From Thraustochytrium sp. TN22 (taxonomy: Eukaryota > Sar > Bigyra > Thraustochytrida > Thraustochytriidae): DNA of 64,000 nt. Below, piece after piece: positions 10,838-20,147 of the stretch. A program made the translations under genes and the position numbers. Under the pieces are notes generated by a model. The model made no database searches and was not told where the DNA came from. It saw only the letters and a program-made list of their open reading frames with translations. The stretch spans positions 124,001 to 188,000 of the forward strand of contig JABLUY010000006.1 in NCBI GenBank assembly GCA_013306675.1. Direction: 5' to 3'. The stretch's first letter is position 1. The number at the start of each line of letters is the position of its first letter.

Positions 10838-11229
10838 TCGAGCTTGACTTGCGGAGTCAAGGCAGATGGGAGGTCGCCAGGCCCTCCCGGCAGCCCGGCC
10901 CGGGACGCTTGGCAAGCTTGGCCCCTCCTTCGGCGTACTGGCTCGCCCTCGCTCGCTCGCTCTTGAAGTTGGGCGTGCCCGCCAGCTCTTTTGCCGCCGG
11001 TCGTTCCGAAAACTCGGACCCATGTGCCAGTGACTTTGCACAGCAAGGGTCCGAGTCTTCGGAACGACCGGCGGCCCAACTCCTGGCGGGCACGCCCAAC
11101 TTGAGAGCGAGCGAGCGAGGGCGAGCCAGTACGCCGAGGGAGGGGCCAAGGCTGCCGAGCGTCCCGGGTCGGGCTGCCGGGAGGACCTGGCAACCTCCCA
11201 TCTGCCTTGACTCCGCAAGTCAAGCTCGA
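10838..11229. repeat. Near-perfect long inverted repeat (foldback, arms ~185 bp, loop ~25 bp)
   Basis: The left arm (10838-~11021) starts TCGAGCTTGACTTGCGGAG and the right arm (~11047-11229) is its reverse complement with scattered mostly C/T and A/G differences; the two match almost throughout by eye. The ~25-nt loop lies at 11022-11046. Transcribed RNA would form a hairpin of roughly 185 bp. Candidates are a foldback or MITE-like element, or a duplicated and inverted promoter segment. No transposase frame is visible and I found no clear target-site duplication. Confidence 0.9.
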
Positions 11230-11528
11230 GGGAGCCAGAGCTCTGCTAAGTAGGTAGTTTGACAAGTCCGAGAGCAAGACTGCGCATCACTGCACACCAC
11301 CCGGGACCCGAAATTGGCCTGGCAAGTCGGCCGCGCGCCGCCAAGCTCTGCGGCAAGGCTTAAGCGTCCCGCCCGGCCCGCCCAACCGATGGGCTGGCGA
11401 CCTCAGCAGCAGCCACCGGCGCCGCGGCCGCTCCCTACCAGTCCCGCGCCGCCGGCGAGACTTCGGGTCCGCGACCGAGTCCGAGTCGGACACCGCGGCC
11501 GGCGGCCCGGCGACTGAGGTTGCGCCAC

Positions 11529-11694
11529 GCCGCGTCAAGCTTGACCTGCGGAGTCGAGGCAGCCTGATGAGCCTGCAGATGGGAGGTCGGTCGCCAGGCC
11601 CACCCTCGCTCGCTCTTGAAGTTGCGCGTGCCCGTCCAGCTCCACTGGCAGGGCTTGGGGCCTTGGGCCGCTGGTCGTTCCGGAGACTCGGACG
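11529..11694. repeat. Decayed third copy of the foldback arm
   Basis: Same orientation as the left arm of the 10838-11229 foldback. It retains CGCCGCGTC-AGCTTGAC, the block GATGGGAGGTC, CGCTCGCTCTTGAAGTTG and the end block GGTCGTTCCG-AGACTCGGA, with internal loss of roughly 50 bases and several substitutions. It shows that the arm sequence existed as a unit that can be copied or duplicated on its own. Confidence 0.75.
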
Positions 11695-11724
11695 TGCTAG
11701 GCTAGCCGCAGTACTTAGAATTTA

Positions 11725-11800
11725 GACTCGCGGAGTCAAGTGAGACTCGCAGAGTCAAGTGAGACTCGCGGAGTCAAGTGAGACTCGCAGAGTCAAGTGC
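11725..11800. repeat. Four tandem 19-bp units
   Basis: Unit GACTCGCGGAGTCAAGTGA, four times without gaps. The eighth base alternates G, A, G, A, giving a 38-bp higher-order period. Each unit contains the short inverted repeat GACTC-n-GAGTC, and a related motif (GACTTGCGGAGTCAAG) lies at both outer ends of the foldback and in its third copy. The GAGTCA core resembles a bZIP (AP-1/GCN4 type) half-site arrangement, so a regulatory role is possible but unproven. Confidence 0.85.
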
Positions 11801-12800
11801 CAGTGAGAGTCCGACTGTGACGTCGTAGTACGAGTTTGATCGACCGACTCGTGGATCACTGCATGGGACTCGGCGGAGAGGCTCGGCTTGAAGTCGCCGG
11901 CCCGTCTGCCTGGCGGCTCTCCCGGGACGCCGGCCCGTCCGCCGTGCGGCCGGGACTCTTGGCAAGCCTTGCCGCAGAGCTTGGCGGCGCGACTCGCCAG
12001 GCCAGTCTCGGGCCTCGGGCAGGCTCATCGAAGCGATTGGCGGTGGTAGTGTGCAGTGCGCAACACGGCCACGGGCAGAAGGCATTCTCCCCCAGCGCCG
12101 TGCGACAAACGCCGCGCGACCATGAACGCCGCGAACGAGCGTTGTTGACCTTACATGCCATTCCGTGCCATAACGTTCGGTCACGCCTTGGCTACTCAGG
12201 CTGGGGCGCAAAGCGAAGATCGGCACCAGCGCCGCAGCCACACATGCTTCTCCTCCCAGGCTGCTTCTGTAAAGGGTTTCGCAGTCAGGCCGTAGCCGAG
12301 ACTACTCGGAACATGAAAAAGGAACGTCGCAATCGGGTCGGTCACTGCCACCATGCCACCAAGTGTCACGGCCCGGGAGGTTGCGGCGACGGGGCCAAGA
12401 TGAGCAGCTGGCCGGGCTGTGAGGATGGTGGCCGCATGCAGATGAACGTGAGGGAGCCCAGTCGCTCGCCCAACAAGGTTGGCGCTCGCGATTTCTCTTT
12501 TCGTCATCTCGTAGCTCCCGGTACCACAACCTCCATAGTGCTATCAGCAACGGCACACGGCCACGCCGTAGACTCTCACGCGGTCATGATTTGATCTCCT
12601 TGCACTGCGTCTTGCACGGCTACCGAGACCGAGACCCCCCGCGCTGCACGGTCCCATGTTCTTGTTCACACGAGGCGCCCGATTTTGCCCTCTCCGCCGT
12701 CACGTGCCGCTTTGAAGTGGCCTCAGGCTCGCACGCCGTCGCGACCGTGACTCGGGCTCACGCTTCGACCACTTCTCATTGCGGCGAAGAGGGTGCTAGC

Positions 12801-12827
12801 TAACTTACCTAAGAGGTTAGTAAGTTA
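12801..12827. repeat. Small palindrome carrying mirror-image splice-site-like words
   Basis: TAACTTAC (12801-12808) and GTAAGTTA (12820-12827) are perfect inverted arms around 11 bases. Read on the minus strand, 12822-12809 gives TACTAACCTCTTAG, a textbook branch site plus acceptor. Read on the plus strand, CTAAC at 12800 is followed by an AG at 12812, then a GTAAGT donor word at 12820. It lies 220-250 bp upstream of the armadillo gene start, so a 5'-leader intron end is possible. Confidence 0.45.
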
Positions 12828-13050
12828 CCAACCACTTACTTGCCCCGTTTTACCACTGCCTGCAGTGGTGGCACAGAGTTCCGTGAGTTCGTGGCACGGT
12901 GAGGTTCTCCGATGAAGGCAAGCACGCGGCGAACGGACCTTTGCGGGGTTCGGCGGCGATGGCGAGGTTGGCGGCCTCGCGCGCGTGAAGAATGCGGAGC
13001 GGAGAGAGCGCGCGCAGGAGCCAAGACAGAGGAAGCGCGCGCGCCTCGGC

Positions 13051-16000
13051 ATGGCCGAGGATGGCGGCGCGGCGGAGGAGGCCGCGGGCGGCTTTGAGGC
13101 CAACTCGGGCGGCGACCTAGCGCAGCTGCAGCAGGTCGTGGAGGACCTGCGGAGCAAGCTGGAGCGCGCGTGCCCGGACGGCTGGGCGCACGCCGTGGAC
13201 GAGTCAGGGTTCTCGTACTTTGTGCAGGATGGCACGGGCGAGACGGCATGGGAGCTGCCGCCCGTGCCGCCGCCACCTCAGGGCGCGGGGGGCGAGGGCG
13301 ACGAGCGCGTCGCGGCGCTGGAGGCGCACATCGCGCGCATGGAGAAGCAGGAGAAGAAGCGCGCGGACGAGCAGAAGAAGGTGGCAATGCGCGAGACAGC
13401 CATGAAGACCGACATTAGCAAGATGAAGGCTGAGTCTCGGCAAGCCAAGAAAGAGGCCGGCGAGGCGGTTCGCGCCGCCGACGCACGCTGCCGCCAGGTC
13501 GAGGAGCAGGCAGCGCGCACCGAGATGCTGCTCGAGGACGTCTCGCTGCAGCTCTTGAATGAGCGCGCGCACATGCTCGCGACGGCCGTGCGCGCCGTGC
13601 GCACGCGCGACCCGGCGCTCGTGGAAGATTGCCTCCGGACTGCACGCCTCGGTGAGACGCCACACATTCAGGACGCGCTGCGCGCCGCCATGGACAGCGC
13701 CGTCGATGAGTGGGATGAGCACGAGAAGCTCGTCGCTAGTCTGCGCTTTTCGATTCGAGACCTGGAGGCCGCGCTGACCTTCGAGAAGCAGGAGCGCCAG
13801 CGCGAGAACGACGAGTGGCGCGAGCTCGTGCGCCAGCGCGACGAGCATATCGCAGAGCTCCAGGCCGCGCTGGCAGAGCGCGACACGGAGCTCCGTGATT
13901 TGCAGCAGTACATTGCGGACACCGAGGAGCGCCACCAGACCGAGCTGGAGCGCGCGCGGCAGTTCGATCGCAATGAGATTGCCGCACTTCAAGCCCAGCT
14001 GGATCTCGCCCGCACGGAGCACGAAGAGGTCAAACAGGAGCTCGCACATATCTGGCCGGATGGCGTGCCGCCGCCTTCGCTCCTGCGCAAATATGTGCTG
14101 CCTCTGCGCCAGGGCGAGGCCGCAGACCGGCAGGCCAGGGCACAGGACGCCATCCGCATCGGGACTCGCGTGCAGGCTTGGGACGAGACCTCCAACGCTT
14201 ATTACCCAGCCACCGTGACTGCCCTGGACAAGCAAGGCGCCTTCGCGGAGGTGCGCTGGGCCGAAGGGAGCGGTGATCCACCCGTCTGGGTTGCCATCGA
14301 CTACTGCATCGCCATCGTCGAGGAGGACATGTACAAGCAAAAGACACAGAGCACGCAAACCGACCTCACACGCTATGACGACGAGCTGCGTCGCCCAGGC
14401 AAGCTCAAGCGCCCGCGCAGCGCTCTTGGGCGCATGGATGGAAGCCTTGAGCTGGCTGACCGCCGCGCATCGCAGGCCTTGCGGGACAGACATGGCGGCG
14501 CCCAGGACGGCTCTACGGAGCAGGCCAAGCTCAAGGCCGCCGCGCGGCGGCTCTTCAAGCTCATGGACACCACCAATCAGGGTGAGATTCAGCTCATTGG
14601 CGTTTGGCGCGCCATCCTCGACATGCCTCAGGCCCGCAGGCTCATCGAGACCAACGCGCTCCTGCACCCGCTGCGCCGCAAGGAATACCTCGTTCTTGCC
14701 TGGCGTGATGTGGACGAAGACGGCGACCTCTCCATGCCGTACCAGATCAACCAGTTTGTCGCTGTCTGCGCCGAGGCGCGACGTCTCGCGCTGCGCGCAC
14801 CCGAGGAGCGGTCCGTGGAGGACCCTGCTCGTGTCCTGCAGCGCGAGCTGACCGCCGCCATCCAGCGTTTGCGACTCGCCGCGGCGCAAGAGTCTGAGTC
14901 CGAGTCCGACACCGGCGAGGCCACATACGCCGCCCAGTCCGTCGAGCCGGAGGACGACGCAGAGATCGCGGCGCTCGAGCACTTTCGTGACGCGCCGCAG
15001 GACCTCATGGCCCCATGGCTCACGGAAAAGCAGCGCGAGGACTTCGCTGCGATCCACGCCTCCACTGGCTCACGCGCGGACCTCCTCGCGCAGCTCCAGC
15101 ATGCCCGCCAGCTTGAGAGCGAGGAAGTTCACGCGGCCCAAGAGAGTGCCGCCTCGGCCCTGCACGAGGCGGAGCAGGACCACCAAGACGCCGTAGCGCA
15201 GCACGAGGCTGCCTTGCGCGGCCTTGCAGATACAATCAAGGCGGTGAACGCCAAGTTTGCGCAGGCGGATGCCCAGGCTTGCCGGACCACGAACCTGCGC
15301 CCCTTTCTTTTGACCGACGCCGAGCCGTCGCCTGACGCAGGTGTCGCTGCGCCAGACGCAGTCGTCGCTGCGTCGGACGTGCCGCCCGTTGCGCGTGAGT
15401 CAAGCGACCAGGCCGCAGGGGACCAGACCGCTGGTGACCAGGCCGCGGATGTGCCGGAGTCCATCTCCTCCAACGCGAGTGACCCTGTCGACCGAGAAGA
15501 CAATGAAATCGCCGGCACAGTCGATGCCGATAAGAACCCCGGGATCAAGGAGGCGCCAACCACTGTGCCAGTGGTCGAGACCGCGCAGCCCAGGGTGGAC
15601 TGGGACGGCCTGGAGACGCGCTTGCAGGAGCAGCGCGAGGCATTTGCGACGTGTGAAAGCAGCGCGGCACAGGCCGCACAGACGCACATGGGCGACTATG
15701 AGCGTCAGGTGCAGCGCGTCAAAAGCCTCGAGGAGGAGAAGGCGAACCTCGCTCGCGAACAAAGCGCCACAACGGACGAGACGCTCAAGCAGGGCCTCGC
15801 CAGCAAGCTCGAGGCGGTCAGCGCGCGACTCGCAGAGACGCGCACGGAGCTAGATCCGCTCAAGCGCAAGTCCGAGGAGGCCAAGGACGTCCTGGAGCGC
15901 GTCAAGCGGGCGCGCGCCGACCTCGACACAGTCATGGTGGAGATCGAGGCGCTGCGGGAAGACGTGGATACCTGGGAAGCTGACGTCGTTGCCAAGCGCG

Positions 16001-19000
16001 ATCGCCGGGACGCCTGCGCCGCGCGCGAGTCGGCGTGCCGCTCCAGGGACGCCTTCTGGACCGAGGAGTGCGCTCTTCTGGACGCGCGTAGCCGGCAGCA
16101 GGACGAGATCGTTGGGGCTATGGACGAGGTCAAGGCCAAGCTCGACACGGAACGCGAGCGCGGCGCCAAGGCTCTGCTGCGCAACGTAGAGCACCAAGAA
16201 GTCCTTCGAGCGCGCCTTGCGCACGCCAAGGTGCAGCTCAACGCGGCCGAAAACGAACTAGACCTCGCCGTAGCGCAGAACCACTTCGTGTACCTCGAGC
16301 GCGAGACAGCAGAGGGACTCAAGTGGGCCAAGGAGGAACAGGCGCGCGAGCTGGCCCTGGTCGACACGAGCCTTGCCGAGCAGGCACGGCACCTGGGCGA
16401 TGACTGTGCGCGCCTGCAGGCGGCGTTGGAGGCCGTCACAGAGCGAGCCGAGCTTCGACGCCTTGTCGCGGACGACCTTGAGGCCGGCATGCTTCTCGGC
16501 GTCTCGTCCGACCAGCGAGATGACGGTCTCCCCAGTCCGGGCGCGCGGCCGGGCCGCGTGTCGACGCTTCGCGATCTGGCGAGTCAGCGTGAGGAGGCCT
16601 GGGTCTCGGAGGGCGTACGCATCGTGCGAGGGCTGGCGGGCCAGTGGATCGCTGGTCAGGAGAAGGAGCGCCTCCAGACCGAGGTGGACCTTGCTTTGCG
16701 CGAGAGCAAGCACAAGGTCGCGCAGTACGCCGAAATCGCCATGACGGCGCAGAGGCGGTGCGACATGCTTCAGGCCCGTCTGGCGGGCGCCGAGCGCGGC
16801 ATGGCCGCCCGGGAGCGCGCTTACGTGGCGGAGCTCGAGGCGCTGGCCAAGGCGTCCGAGGCCAGCGTCAATCTCTTGCATGCAGAGCTGGACGAGCAGA
16901 AGCGGCGCAACGATGAGATCGAGCGCATTGCCAAGGAGCAGCTGCGCATGACGGAGGAGGACTACCTTGCCATGCGCGTGCATCTGGAGACCAAGGTGGC
17001 CAAGCTCGAGGACACGCTCGTGACGAACCGCTATTGGATCAACACGCTTCAAGAGGACCTTCAAAACCTTCGCGAGGACTTTCGGCTCTTCCAGGAGGAC
17101 CGCGCGCGCGAGGAGCGCCGGCTGGCGGCCGAAAAGGATCAACTCCGCCAGGAGCTGGAGGCCATGACGCAGCACGCTGCCCGACTTGACAACTGGGTCA
17201 ACTCGCTCAAGAATGAGGTGCACATGCTCCAGGACACAGTCGCGTTCAACGCGCAAGAGAGCCGCCGCGTGGCGGACGCGCACGCGCGCGAGCTGCGTTG
17301 GCTGCGCTGGGAGTCCTGGAAGCGCGACGAGACGGCGCGCACACTCGGTACCAACGTGGACGCCAGCTTCCTGTTCTTTGTGGAGACCCTCGCCCGCGTC
17401 GCCGGTACGTCCAAGCACCACAACGAGCGCCTCGCCGCCAATGCCGGCATCGACGTCCTGCACGCGCTACTGGGCTCCTCGCGGCCCGAGGTCGCCCGCC
17501 TCGCGCTCGGTGCACTCAGTGCCGCCGCCTGGGACGGCCACGTCGACGTGCGCGCCGTGAGCCGCCGTGCCGTGGACGACTGGAAGCGCTGGGTTCACGG
17601 TATCACCCTGGTGACCACGCTCCGCTGGCAGCGAGAGGCGCGCCGCGAGGCCGGTGAGATTGGCCTTGATGCAGACGGGAGGCCGCTCGAGGCGCCCGAC
17701 GAGTTGCGCGTGCCCGTGCAGGGCACTACGGTGCGCCTGGGACCGGGCGGCCGCGTTGTGGAAATCGTCCCGGCGTCCGTGGCGGAGCAGGCCTGCGGCA
17801 TGAACCTCGCCAATCAGCGACTCATCGGCGCCGGTTTGGCCGGCAAGGCTAGCGGCGTGGACGCTTTCATCGATCAGCTGCAGAGCGCGGACGCCGCCAT
17901 GGTGGAGCAGGCCACCAGCACGCTTGCAGTTTTGGCGCTCGAGGAGGAGAACCGCGAGCGCATAGGCCGCGCGCTGCCGGTGCTGCTCCGTCTCGTCACC
18001 GCCGGCTGGGCGCTCCCGGCCGAGGCCAAGCCAAAAGGCCCGGAGGTGGTCGAGCTTGAGCCGCCCGCGCGCGGCGAAGACCTGAGCGATAACGGCGGCG
18101 ATAGCGGCTACGATGGCGGCAGTGGCGGCAAGAGCGCCTGTGACGAGGTCACGCTGCACGGACCGGCGGTGTCGTCCAACTCCCAGGATGTGCTTGAGGT
18201 CGAGGAGACGCGTCGTTTCGCGCTCAGTGCGCTGTGCAACCTCTTGTACGAGCACGCGGAGAACCAGGCCAAATTCGCTGCCATGAATGGCGTACGGCCC
18301 ATGCTGCATCTGTGCGCCAGGTCCACAGACGTGGACCTCTTGGACACGTGCACGCTAGCGCTGGTGAATGCGACCTCGCTGTGCCAACGCACTGCCGAGC
18401 AGCTGAGCGAGGAGGACGGCTTGGCAGTCCTAGTACAAGTTTGCGGTTTGCCGCAGGTGTGCGGGGCGGACACTGAAGTGACTGAGCGCATTCAAGCCAA
18501 TGTGGTACAGGCCCTCGTGAACGCAACACGTGACCTCGGCAGTCATGCTGTGGCGCGCGAGGCGCGCCGCAAGATTGGCGCCTTCGGGGTCAGCCCACTC
18601 CTGGGCCTCATGTTGGCACCCAGCGTCGAGGTGCAGACGTCAGCAGCACGCATCGTGGGGAACTTGGCGCAGGACGACGCCATGCGCGAGCAAATGGGCA
18701 GTGACGGCGCCGTGGAAAGCCTCTTCACGCTCTGTGAGTCGCGCGAGCCCCGTGTGCGCAGCGCGGCGCTCGCGGCCCTGTCCAACCTCGCCTGGAACGC
18801 CGCGAATCAGAATCGCATCGGGCGCCTCCTCCCGCAGCTCGTCGGTCTTTGCCAGGACCCGCATGTTGAGGTGCGCGAGCATGCAAGCGGGGCGCTCGCC
18901 AACGCGCTCTTCTACCACGAGGGCAATCGTCGCCGCTTCGGGCTTTTCCCGCGCGCCGCGCGCACGTGCGCGGCGCTCCTGGCGGATGAGACACAGACCT

Positions 19001-20040
19001 CCAAGATGCATGAGAATGTGGCGCGTGCCTTGGGCACGGCCGCCTACAATGACGCCGTCGCCATGCAGGCCGGTCTTTTAGGAACAATTCCGAGCCTGCT
19101 GCGTCTCTGCCGAGGTCCGCGCGGCGGCGCACAGCGCACAGCGGTCTTTGCTCTCGTCAATCTGGCCGTGCATGACGTCCACAAGACAGTGATCATCCGG
19201 CACGACGGCGTGGAGGCCGTCACAGCGCTCGTTGCGAGCGACTGCCCGGAGACGGCACGGCATGCGAGCCGCGTGCTCGAGGTGCTGGCCGACATGTCTC
19301 GCGCCGAGGAGCTCGAGGCGCGTCGCGAGCGCTTCGGCGTCCAGGGGCTTGTACAGCTGCTGTGGGGCGAGGAGCAATACGAGGGCCAGAAGGAGCTTTT
19401 GCAAGGTCTCTCCAGTCTGCAGGTACTTGCCTGCGAGCAGCTCGCGTCCGAAGCCGCCACCGGCGAGGCGAAGCGTCGCGACCTCGTCAAGCACGGCGGG
19501 CACAAGGCCCTCATCGCGCTCTCAAAGCAGGCTGCCGCGGCCGCAGCCTCCACATCGGGCGATGCACTCGCCTTGCAGGTGGCCCAGCGGGCGCTCTGGG
19601 CGCTGCGGGCGCTCATCCAGAATGGCGGCCCCTTTTACCAGGACCTCTGTGGGACCTTTGACCTGCACGACGCCGCGATCACCTGCCTCGAGGCCCTGCA
19701 CGGCTCGCTGACCAGCGTGCCAGACCGCGGGGTCCAGGGTGCTTCGCCGGCCCTTGTCTCGGGCCGCGACGTGTGCGAGGGCGCCGTGGGCGCGCTCTTC
19801 ATTTTTGTTTACCAGCACGAAGCCAACAGCCGTCGCGTCCTTCAGCGCGGCTTGAAGATTCTCATTCACATTGTGGAGACCTGCGCGGAGAACGACCCTC
19901 TCAGCGAGCTCACGCGCCGACTGCTTCGCATCATGGGTCCATACTCGTGGATTCGCTGTGCGAATTGTTCCAGCAAGCAAAAGGGAGGCAAGACCTGTAG
20001 CGACTGCGGCCACAAGCTTCTCAATGTCTTTATCGAGTGA
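13051..20040 (+). CDS. WW, coiled-coil, Tudor-like, EF-hand-like and armadillo-repeat scaffold with C-terminal zinc ribbon
   Basis: 2,329 residues from the first ATG of the frame (GGCATGGCC). In order: a WW domain (~42-70, CPDGWAHA...ETAWELP) that would bind proline-rich ligands; coiled coil (~75-330); a small Tudor-like barrel (~369-424, GTRVQAWDE...YYPATV); a calcium-binding-like loop (DVDEDGDLS, ~554); a long coiled coil (~650-1420); a possible PDZ-like patch (~1550-1595); armadillo/HEAT repeats (~1450-2265); and a last CxxC...CxxC knuckle (CANC...CSDC) at ~2303-2320. The order suggests a structural adaptor, perhaps of cytoskeleton, basal body or cilium; no enzyme motif is visible. It converges on the RGS gene, 107 bp away. 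The domain order as a whole is not one I recognise. Confidence 0.85.
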   Translation: MAEDGGAAEEAAGGFEANSGGDLAQLQQVVEDLRSKLERACPDGWAHAVDESGFSYFVQDGTGETAWELPPVPPPPQGAGGEGDERVAALEAHIARMEKQEKKRADEQKKVAMRETAMKTDISKMKAESRQAKKEAGEAVRAADARCRQVEEQAARTEMLLEDVSLQLLNERAHMLATAVRAVRTRDPALVEDCLRTARLGETPHIQDALRAAMDSAVDEWDEHEKLVASLRFSIRDLEAALTFEKQERQRENDEWRELVRQRDEHIAELQAALAERDTELRDLQQYIADTEERHQTELERARQFDRNEIAALQAQLDLARTEHEEVKQELAHIWPDGVPPPSLLRKYVLPLRQGEAADRQARAQDAIRIGTRVQAWDETSNAYYPATVTALDKQGAFAEVRWAEGSGDPPVWVAIDYCIAIVEEDMYKQKTQSTQTDLTRYDDELRRPGKLKRPRSALGRMDGSLELADRRASQALRDRHGGAQDGSTEQAKLKAAARRLFKLMDTTNQGEIQLIGVWRAILDMPQARRLIETNALLHPLRRKEYLVLAWRDVDEDGDLSMPYQINQFVAVCAEARRLALRAPEERSVEDPARVLQRELTAAIQRLRLAAAQESESESDTGEATYAAQSVEPEDDAEIAALEHFRDAPQDLMAPWLTEKQREDFAAIHASTGSRADLLAQLQHARQLESEEVHAAQESAASALHEAEQDHQDAVAQHEAALRGLADTIKAVNAKFAQADAQACRTTNLRPFLLTDAEPSPDAGVAAPDAVVAASDVPPVARESSDQAAGDQTAGDQAADVPESISSNASDPVDREDNEIAGTVDADKNPGIKEAPTTVPVVETAQPRVDWDGLETRLQEQREAFATCESSAAQAAQTHMGDYERQVQRVKSLEEEKANLAREQSATTDETLKQGLASKLEAVSARLAETRTELDPLKRKSEEAKDVLERVKRARADLDTVMVEIEALREDVDTWEADVVAKRDRRDACAARESACRSRDAFWTEECALLDARSRQQDEIVGAMDEVKAKLDTERERGAKALLRNVEHQEVLRARLAHAKVQLNAAENELDLAVAQNHFVYLERETAEGLKWAKEEQARELALVDTSLAEQARHLGDDCARLQAALEAVTERAELRRLVADDLEAGMLLGVSSDQRDDGLPSPGARPGRVSTLRDLASQREEAWVSEGVRIVRGLAGQWIAGQEKERLQTEVDLALRESKHKVAQYAEIAMTAQRRCDMLQARLAGAERGMAARERAYVAELEALAKASEASVNLLHAELDEQKRRNDEIERIAKEQLRMTEEDYLAMRVHLETKVAKLEDTLVTNRYWINTLQEDLQNLREDFRLFQEDRAREERRLAAEKDQLRQELEAMTQHAARLDNWVNSLKNEVHMLQDTVAFNAQESRRVADAHARELRWLRWESWKRDETARTLGTNVDASFLFFVETLARVAGTSKHHNERLAANAGIDVLHALLGSSRPEVARLALGALSAAAWDGHVDVRAVSRRAVDDWKRWVHGITLVTTLRWQREARREAGEIGLDADGRPLEAPDELRVPVQGTTVRLGPGGRVVEIVPASVAEQACGMNLANQRLIGAGLAGKASGVDAFIDQLQSADAAMVEQATSTLAVLALEEENRERIGRALPVLLRLVTAGWALPAEAKPKGPEVVELEPPARGEDLSDNGGDSGYDGGSGGKSACDEVTLHGPAVSSNSQDVLEVEETRRFALSALCNLLYEHAENQAKFAAMNGVRPMLHLCARSTDVDLLDTCTLALVNATSLCQRTAEQLSEEDGLAVLVQVCGLPQVCGADTEVTERIQANVVQALVNATRDLGSHAVAREARRKIGAFGVSPLLGLMLAPSVEVQTSAARIVGNLAQDDAMREQMGSDGAVESLFTLCESREPRVRSAALAALSNLAWNAANQNRIGRLLPQLVGLCQDPHVEVREHASGALANALFYHEGNRRRFGLFPRAARTCAALLADETQTSKMHENVARALGTAAYNDAVAMQAGLLGTIPSLLRLCRGPRGGAQRTAVFALVNLAVHDVHKTVIIRHDGVEAVTALVASDCPETARHASRVLEVLADMSRAEELEARRERFGVQGLVQLLWGEEQYEGQKELLQGLSSLQVLACEQLASEAATGEAKRRDLVKHGGHKALIALSKQAAAAAASTSGDALALQVAQRALWALRALIQNGGPFYQDLCGTFDLHDAAITCLEALHGSLTSVPDRGVQGASPALVSGRDVCEGAVGALFIFVYQHEANSRRVLQRGLKILIHIVETCAENDPLSELTRRLLRIMGPYSWIRCANCSSKQKGGKTCSDCGHKLLNVFIE

Positions 20041-20147
20041 CAACCACGTACAAATCTCGATTATTGTCCCACTCATCAGGTTTTTCACCAGATTCTTTTC
20101 TCTCATTTTTGACGCCCCGCCAACGCTCAGCTGGCACCACCTACTTG

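Larger units (their letters stand above)
11334..11991. repeat. 28-bp perfect inverted pair flanking the tandem array
   Basis: The 28 bases at 11334-11361 (core CGCCGCCAAGCTCTGCGGC) recur exactly as the reverse complement at 11964-11991, about 600 bp away. The pair encloses the decayed third arm and the 19-bp array, so the enclosed block may be one mobile or rearranged unit. No coding content is evident between them. Confidence 0.75.
10560..13050. other. Divergent intergenic region rich in inverted and tandem repeats
   Basis: A 2.5-kb gap between the PAN gene (minus) and the armadillo gene (plus), so it must hold both promoters. It contains a 392-bp foldback, a decayed third arm, a 19-bp tandem array, a separate 28-bp inverted pair and a small palindrome near 12801; these are listed separately. 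Open frames inside the foldback occur on both strands as expected of a palindrome and are not taken as genes. A 103-codon minus frame at 12196-12507 looks only weakly coding. Confidence 0.7.

Noticed and set aside
10810-11253. Open frames on both strands through the foldback
   Set aside because: A palindrome gives mirror frames on both strands; no ATG-led frame has coding-like composition and no transposase motif is present.
12196-12507. Minus-strand 103-codon frame (MTKREIASANL...) in the repeat-rich gap
   Set aside because: Mixed codon use and no recognised family; kept only as a weak possibility.
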